The translations under genes were made by a program, and so were the position numbers. Positions 6,244-9,616 of a stretch of 9,616 bases of DNA are shown here, one piece after another. Source of the stretch: an uncultured Rhodanobacter sp. (GTDB lineage: Bacteria; Pseudomonadota; Gammaproteobacteria; Xanthomonadales; Rhodanobacteraceae); assembly GCA_903827735.1 (NCBI GenBank), contig CAIKJM010000540.1, positions 1 to 9,616 on the forward strand, given 5' to 3'. Under the pieces are notes generated by a model. That model was not told the origin of the DNA. It saw nothing but the letters and a program-made list of their open reading frames with translations, and did no database searches. Position 1 is the first letter of the stretch. Each line of letters opens with the position of its first letter.

Positions 6244-6609
6244 TTATCCCTGTTTGCGATACGCGCGGCTGGATATCGATATCGAATTCTTATCCGGATC
6301 TTTGGCGTTCGCGAACGCGTATCCGTTGGCTTGATGGGTGCTTCCGAACGCCAGCCCCAGGGCGGGGCTCTTTGCCTTGAATGCTTCGACATCTTCCACG
6401 GCAAAGACCAACTTTACCGCGACCTGTCCGAGCTTCAGGCTTTTCGCTGCCTGATGAATAAGGATGACCGAGCCACCGTCCGGCGAGCTCAGCTCGATCA
6501 AACCTTCAACCTCTCCACTCGACGTCAGTCCGAAATATCTCTGATAGAAGTCGGCCGTTCTCCCCATATCCCTGACGTAGATCATGATGGCGTGGAGTGT
6601 TGGTGGCAT
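6244..6609 (-). CDS. VOC (glyoxalase/bleomycin resistance/dioxygenase) superfamily protein
   Basis: The 121-residue protein consists of two beta-alpha-beta-beta-beta units. The first starts LHAIMIYVRDMGRTADFYQRYFGL and carries H6, the usual first metal position, and E39 (IELSS). The second runs from VKLVFAVEDVEAF (65-77) to KDPDKNSISISSRA (103-116). In metal-binding members the end motif is DPDGNxxE or DPxGNxxQ; here the ligand position is Ser111, so metal binding looks impaired or different. Function could be lyase, dioxygenase or antibiotic sequestration and cannot be assigned. The ATG at 6609 has only a weak GAGA ribosome binding site. The stop is 4 bases before the P-loop gene start, indicating a two-gene transcription unit. 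Confidence 0.82.
   Translation of the reverse strand: MPPTLHAIMIYVRDMGRTADFYQRYFGLTSSGEVEGLIELSSPDGGSVILIHQAAKSLKLGQVAVKLVFAVEDVEAFKAKSPALGLAFGSTHQANGYAFANAKDPDKNSISISSRAYRKQG
6247..6251 (-). promoter_or_regulatory. Ribosome binding site deciding the GTG start of the P-loop gene
   Basis: AGGGA on the minus strand ends 7 bases before the GTG at 6237-6239 and lies immediately before the TAA stop of the VOC gene. The position favours the short form of the P-loop protein and translational coupling with VOC. Confidence 0.5.
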
Positions 6610-6679
6610 CGGCGTTCTCGCTATGGCGGATGTTTGAGTTTTCGACCGTAAGTTGGTTGTCTTTCGCGGCGTTCAGCGT

Positions 6680-7384
6680 TTAACCTAACCGCAGCAGCCT
6701 TCTTACCGCTGGTAAGTTCCGTCGGCTGATCTCCGGACTTATTTCCGTCCCATCCAGGCGCGCCAGCACCCGGCCGTCGTTGAGGGTTTTCAGTCCCAGC
6801 AGTCGCGCCGGTGGCACGAGGCAGTTGCGGTGCAGGCGGATAAGCTGGTTCGGATAGGTTTCTTCCAGCTGGCGCAGCGATTCCTCGATCAGCAGCTCGC
6901 CGCGGCGGTGCTGCACGACGACGTATTTCTCGTCGGCGAGAAGGTAGATCACTTCGTCCAGAGCGATGCGCACTTCTTCACCGCGCAGCCGACCGCGCAG
7001 ATATTTGGTCGGTTCGCGGGTCTGATCGGCGAGCCGGCGCTCCGCGCGGTGCAGGGCATCGCGCAATCGTTCCAGCCGCACGGGTTTGAGCAGGTAATCG
7101 ACGGCGCCCAGTTCGAACGCCTGCAGCGCGTGCGCTTCGTAGGCAGTGCAGAAGATCACCTGTGGCCGCGCGCGACCGGCGAGGCGCTGGGCCAGCGCGG
7201 TACCGTTGAGTCCGGGCATGTTGATGTCGAGCAACAGAATATCGGGCTGCTGTTCACCGATCGCGGCGAGCGCGCTTTCGCCGTCGCCGACGCTGCCGAC
7301 GATTTCCGTCCCGGCGCATTCACTGAGCAGCGCGGCCATGCGCGCGCGCGCCAGCGGTTCGTCATCGACGATCAGTACGCGCAT
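6680..7384 (-). CDS. LytTR-family response regulator (AlgR-like)
   Basis: The 234-residue protein has a CheY-like receiver domain (about 1-120) and a LytTR DNA-binding domain (about 128-232). Receiver landmarks are the acidic pocket D7-D8, the phospho-acceptor D53 in LLLDINMPG, the switch T81 in FCTAYEAHA, and K101 in LLKPV. The LytTR part shows VIYLLADEKYVVV, the RLHRNCLV helix region and a C-terminal SRRNLPAVRRLL. It should be phosphorylated by the kinase encoded just upstream and act as a transcription factor; the target genes are unknown. Its ATG lies inside the end of the kinase gene (23-base overlap) and has no clear Shine-Dalgarno sequence, so translation is probably coupled. It resembles AlgR, but I do not assign the symbol because orthology cannot be tested here. 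Confidence 0.93.
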   Translation of the reverse strand: MRVLIVDDEPLARARMAALLSECAGTEIVGSVGDGESALAAIGEQQPDILLLDINMPGLNGTALAQRLAGRARPQVIFCTAYEAHALQAFELGAVDYLLKPVRLERLRDALHRAERRLADQTREPTKYLRGRLRGEEVRIALDEVIYLLADEKYVVVQHRRGELLIEESLRQLEETYPNQLIRLHRNCLVPPARLLGLKTLNDGRVLARLDGTEISPEISRRNLPAVRRLLRLG

Positions 7385-8462
7385 CGCGGCTTTGCCCGAA
7401 GGGTTGAGGCATGGGGAGATAAAGTGTCACAACGAAGCGCTCACCATCAGGTCCGCTCTGTGCGCCGGCTTCCACCCGCGCCAGCGGCCCGTAGCGATAG
7501 GCCACGCGCTGGCGCACGTTGTCCAGCCCGTGGCCGTTGCCAGGTTCGGCGGCGGTATCCGGCAGCGGATTGATGATTTCAACGATGAGCATCTGCTTGT
7601 CGATCGCGCCGCGCAGCGTCACCTCGCCGCCGCCGATCCGCGGCTGGATGCCGTGGCGAACGGCGTTCTCCACCAGCGGCTGCAGCAGTAAACGGGGCAG
7701 TGGGAAAGTTTCCGGCAGCGCGGCGATATCGCGCTGTACGCGCAGACGATCGCCGAGGCGCCATTGCTCGATCGCGAGGTAGCGCTCGATCAGCGCCAGC
7801 TCGTCGCCCAGCGTGCCGTCGTCGTTGTTGTGCTGGCCCAGCGCGGCGCGAAACAGTTCGGACAGATCTTCCACCGTGCGCTCCGCCGCATCGGGGTCGA
7901 CGCGGATCAGCGCCGCCACCGTATTCATGCTGTTGAACAAAAAGTGCGGCCGAATGCGTGCCTGCAGCGCGTCGACCTGCGCGCGCGTCACCGCCGCCAG
8001 CCGCGCCTGCCACTGCGCCAGCACATAGAAGTAGCGCAACATCGCCGCGCCGAGCAGCGCCGCGATAGCCACATTGTCACGAACGAAGACTCCGCTGCTA
8101 TCGGTGCCAAGCTGCATTTGCAGCGCCACATCGAGCCAGCGCGCCACGCTGCTGGCGGCCAGTACGAGCAGCACGATCAGCAGCCACACCGCAGCGTAAG
8201 GAAAGTGGCCGGGCAGGCGCTGCAGTAGACCGCGCAGCTTGCACAACGCCACCGCGATCACCAGCGCCAGCCACGTCACGAACAGCATGCCGACGCTGTA
8301 ACTGGCCCAGTCGCGTTGCCCGGTGCGCGACAGCCACATCACCGTCACCGTGAGCGCGCCGACCACGATCAGTGCGAACAGCGCCGGCAGCTTGCAGAAG
8401 TCCGGCAGCGGACTCTGCTCGGCGCGTTCGCGCGGGCGGCTGGCGAGGGTGGGTGGCGTCAT
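7362..8462 (-). CDS. LytS/AlgZ-type sensor histidine kinase
   Basis: The 366-residue inner-membrane kinase has four predicted transmembrane helices at about 26-45, 55-74, 88-107 and 130-148. These are followed by a His_kinase (PF06580) domain with the phospho-acceptor H173 in RPHFLFNS, then an atypical HATPase with N266 in LVENAVRHG and the G-box GNGHGLDN (308-315). It has no large periplasmic sensor domain. The helices themselves or the short loops must sense the signal, which is typical of AlgZ/FimS-like proteins. It forms an obvious pair with the LytTR regulator, whose start it overlaps by 23 bases. The ATG at 8462 lacks a strong ribosome binding site; no better in-frame start was found. 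The 75-base gap to the upstream esterase gene contains a small CGAAG/CTTCG stem (8518-8530) without a T run. Confidence 0.92.
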   Translation of the reverse strand: MTPPTLASRPRERAEQSPLPDFCKLPALFALIVVGALTVTVMWLSRTGQRDWASYSVGMLFVTWLALVIAVALCKLRGLLQRLPGHFPYAAVWLLIVLLVLAASSVARWLDVALQMQLGTDSSGVFVRDNVAIAALLGAAMLRYFYVLAQWQARLAAVTRAQVDALQARIRPHFLFNSMNTVAALIRVDPDAAERTVEDLSELFRAALGQHNNDDGTLGDELALIERYLAIEQWRLGDRLRVQRDIAALPETFPLPRLLLQPLVENAVRHGIQPRIGGGEVTLRGAIDKQMLIVEIINPLPDTAAEPGNGHGLDNVRQRVAYRYGPLARVEAGAQSGPDGERFVVTLYLPMPQPFGQSRDARTDRR

Positions 8463-8537
8463 GCGGGCAAGTATGCCGCATGAGCGTGGCCGGCTTGATG
8501 GGTCCGCTGGCGTCGAACGAAGCGCCTTCGCTGCGGC

Positions 8538-9200
8538 CTACGTCAGCCGCTGACCCAGCCAGTCGCGCAGGTCGGCAATCTCCTGCGGATTGACCGCGTG
8601 CAGCATCGGATAGGTATGCCAGTCGACGTGATAACCCAGCGCCTGCAGCCGGTCGCGCGAATCGAGTCCGCGCTGCAGCACCACCACCGGATCGGCCAGG
8701 CCGTGGCCCCAAAAAATGGGTGTGGCCGCATTCGACGCGTGGCGTTCGGCGGCTAGGGTGGTGTGCAGCGGCAGATAGGTCGACAGCGCGATGATGCCGG
8801 CCAGCTTCTGCGCATGGCGCAGCCCGGCCGACAGCGCGATGGCGCCACCCTGCGAAAAGCCGGCGAGCAAAATACGTTCGCTCGGTACGCCGCGGCTGTG
8901 TTCGCGTGCGATCAGCGTTTCCACCGCGGCAACCGACGCGCGCATGCCGGCTTCATCCTGCTTGGCGTTGAGATCGAACGCGGCGATGTCGTACCACGCG
9001 CGCATCGACATGCCGTTGTTGATTGTCACCGGCCGCACCGGCGCGTGCGGAAACACAAAGCGCAGCGCCGGCCAGCCCGGCGCCACCAACTGCGGCACGA
9101 TCGGCGCAAAGTCATGCCCGTCAGCGCCCAGCCCATGCAGCCAGATCACGCTATGGGTCGGGTTGGCGGCGGTTTCCTGTTCGACGGTCGGCAACGGCAT
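8538..9200 (-). CDS. Carboxylesterase/phospholipase, alpha/beta hydrolase (EstB/acyl-protein thioesterase-like)
   Basis: This 220-residue cytoplasmic serine hydrolase belongs to the carboxylesterase/acyl-protein thioesterase family (Abhydrolase_2), which cleaves short-chain carboxylic or thio-esters. The strand-loop IWLHGLGADGHDF (19-31) holds the oxyanion region. The nucleophile is S116 in GFSQGG, the acid is D170 in GLADPVV, and the base is H201 in YPMLHAV, where many relatives have MGHxV. The length is normal for the family. I chose the ATG at 9200 (MPLPTVEQET) over the upstream ATG at 9263 because relatives begin near there. Neither has a strong ribosome binding site. No signal peptide is seen. 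It is transcribed just ahead of the LytS/LytTR pair and may share their promoter. Confidence 0.9.
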   Translation of the reverse strand: MPLPTVEQETAANPTHSVIWLHGLGADGHDFAPIVPQLVAPGWPALRFVFPHAPVRPVTINNGMSMRAWYDIAAFDLNAKQDEAGMRASVAAVETLIAREHSRGVPSERILLAGFSQGGAIALSAGLRHAQKLAGIIALSTYLPLHTTLAAERHASNAATPIFWGHGLADPVVVLQRGLDSRDRLQALGYHVDWHTYPMLHAVNPQEIADLRDWLGQRLT

Positions 9201-9288
9201 GGGCGGCGCACTTCTGAAAGTAAAACGCGATGGTAGCAGCCGTTGTGCTGTCGTCCGAAGCATGCGTCAGCGCATCGATTCCTGCCGG

Positions 9289-9616
9289 TTATTTCGCATC
9301 GAGCCCCAGCTCCTGCGCGAAGAAGGTCAGCATGATCGCGGTGTTGCCGACGCGCTGGCTGAAGGGTGCACCGATGCCGTGGCCGGCGTTGACGCGCGTC
9401 AGCAGCAGAATCGGTCGATCGGAGGTGGTGGCGTTCTGCAGCGCCGCGGTGAACTTGCGCGACTGCCACGGCGCCACGCGCGGATCGTTGGCGCCGGTGG
9501 TCATCAGTACGGCAGGGTAAGCGGTATGCGGCTGCACGCTTTGCAGCGGCGAATAGGCCAGCGTGGGTGCGCTCGGCGAACTGTGGTGGGATGTTCACGC
9601 CCTCCTTCGGGTCGGC
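9289..9616 (-). pseudogene. Prolyl oligopeptidase family (S9) serine peptidase, C-terminal part, probably frameshifted
   Basis: The window edge cuts this gene, leaving the C-terminal catalytic end. TLAYSPLQSV leads into AYPAVLMTTGANDPRVAPWQSRKF, where the Asp of NDPRV should be the acid of the triad, and then NAGHGIG, which should hold the catalytic His. The end, MLTFFAQELGLDAK, is typical. This frame is closed by a TGA at 9595-9597. In contrast, DPKEGVNIPPQF at the edge reads sensibly only in a neighbouring frame. A two-base loss near 9565-9580 would join the two. An independent start at the GTG at 9537 would leave out conserved residues, so I do not believe it is a separate small gene. The nucleophile Ser and beta-propeller would lie outside the window. 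Confidence 0.6.

Noticed and set aside
8518..8530. A terminator between the esterase and kinase genes
   Set aside because: The stem is only five pairs (CGAAG/CTTCG) with a 3-base loop and no T run.
9146..9598. A 150-codon minus-strand frame covering the S9 peptidase end and reaching into the esterase gene
   Set aside because: Only its first dozen or so residues look like peptidase sequence; the rest is low-quality Arg/His-rich shadow. I treat it as evidence of a frameshift, not as a gene.

Overview
The window is a GC-rich (about 60-67%) stretch of bacterial chromosome. It has tightly packed genes, mostly ATG starts and purine-rich ribosome binding sites. The gene content fits a gammaproteobacterium of the Xanthomonadales/Lysobacterales, perhaps Rhodanobacteraceae such as Dyella, Rhodanobacter or Luteibacter. 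The main pointers are a short 6-phosphogluconate dehydrogenase, an AlgZ/AlgR-like LytS/LytTR pair behind a carboxylesterase, and an S9 prolyl oligopeptidase of the GHGIG type. The taxonomic call is an inference from gene content. No rRNA, tRNA, CRISPR array or transposase was seen.

Left part (1-3880, plus strand): a PF10091 'glucoamylase-like' glycoside hydrolase domain protein is coupled through a one-base TGATG overlap to a mercuric-reductase-like FAD disulfide oxidoreductase. About 100 bases later comes a short-form decarboxylating 6-phosphogluconate dehydrogenase. The first two are clearly co-translated. The third has its own strong ribosome binding site and may be separate. All three bear on carbohydrate or redox metabolism.

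Junction (3881-4057): between convergent genes lies a long imperfect palindrome whose core stem is followed by a T run. It looks like a dispersed REP/MITE-type repeat doubling as a terminator for gnd.

Middle part (4058-6609, minus strand): five small accessory-type genes. In transcription order they are a VOC-fold protein, a P-loop nucleotide kinase-like ATPase (only four bases after the VOC stop), a glutathione S-transferase, a GNAT acetyltransferase whose C-terminus is out of frame, and a DUF2945 (TUDOR-like) small protein. The stretch around 5616-6240 is poorer in GC (about 45-60% per line) than the left part, so it may be more recently acquired or weakly selected.

Right part (6680-9616, minus strand): an S9 peptidase C-terminus cut by the window edge and apparently frameshifted, a carboxylesterase/phospholipase, then an overlapping sensor kinase and LytTR response regulator pair. 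The last three read as a small operon. I saw no clearly new multi-gene system. The most noteworthy items are the palindromic repeat, the two probable frameshifts, and the GH-flavoprotein pair.
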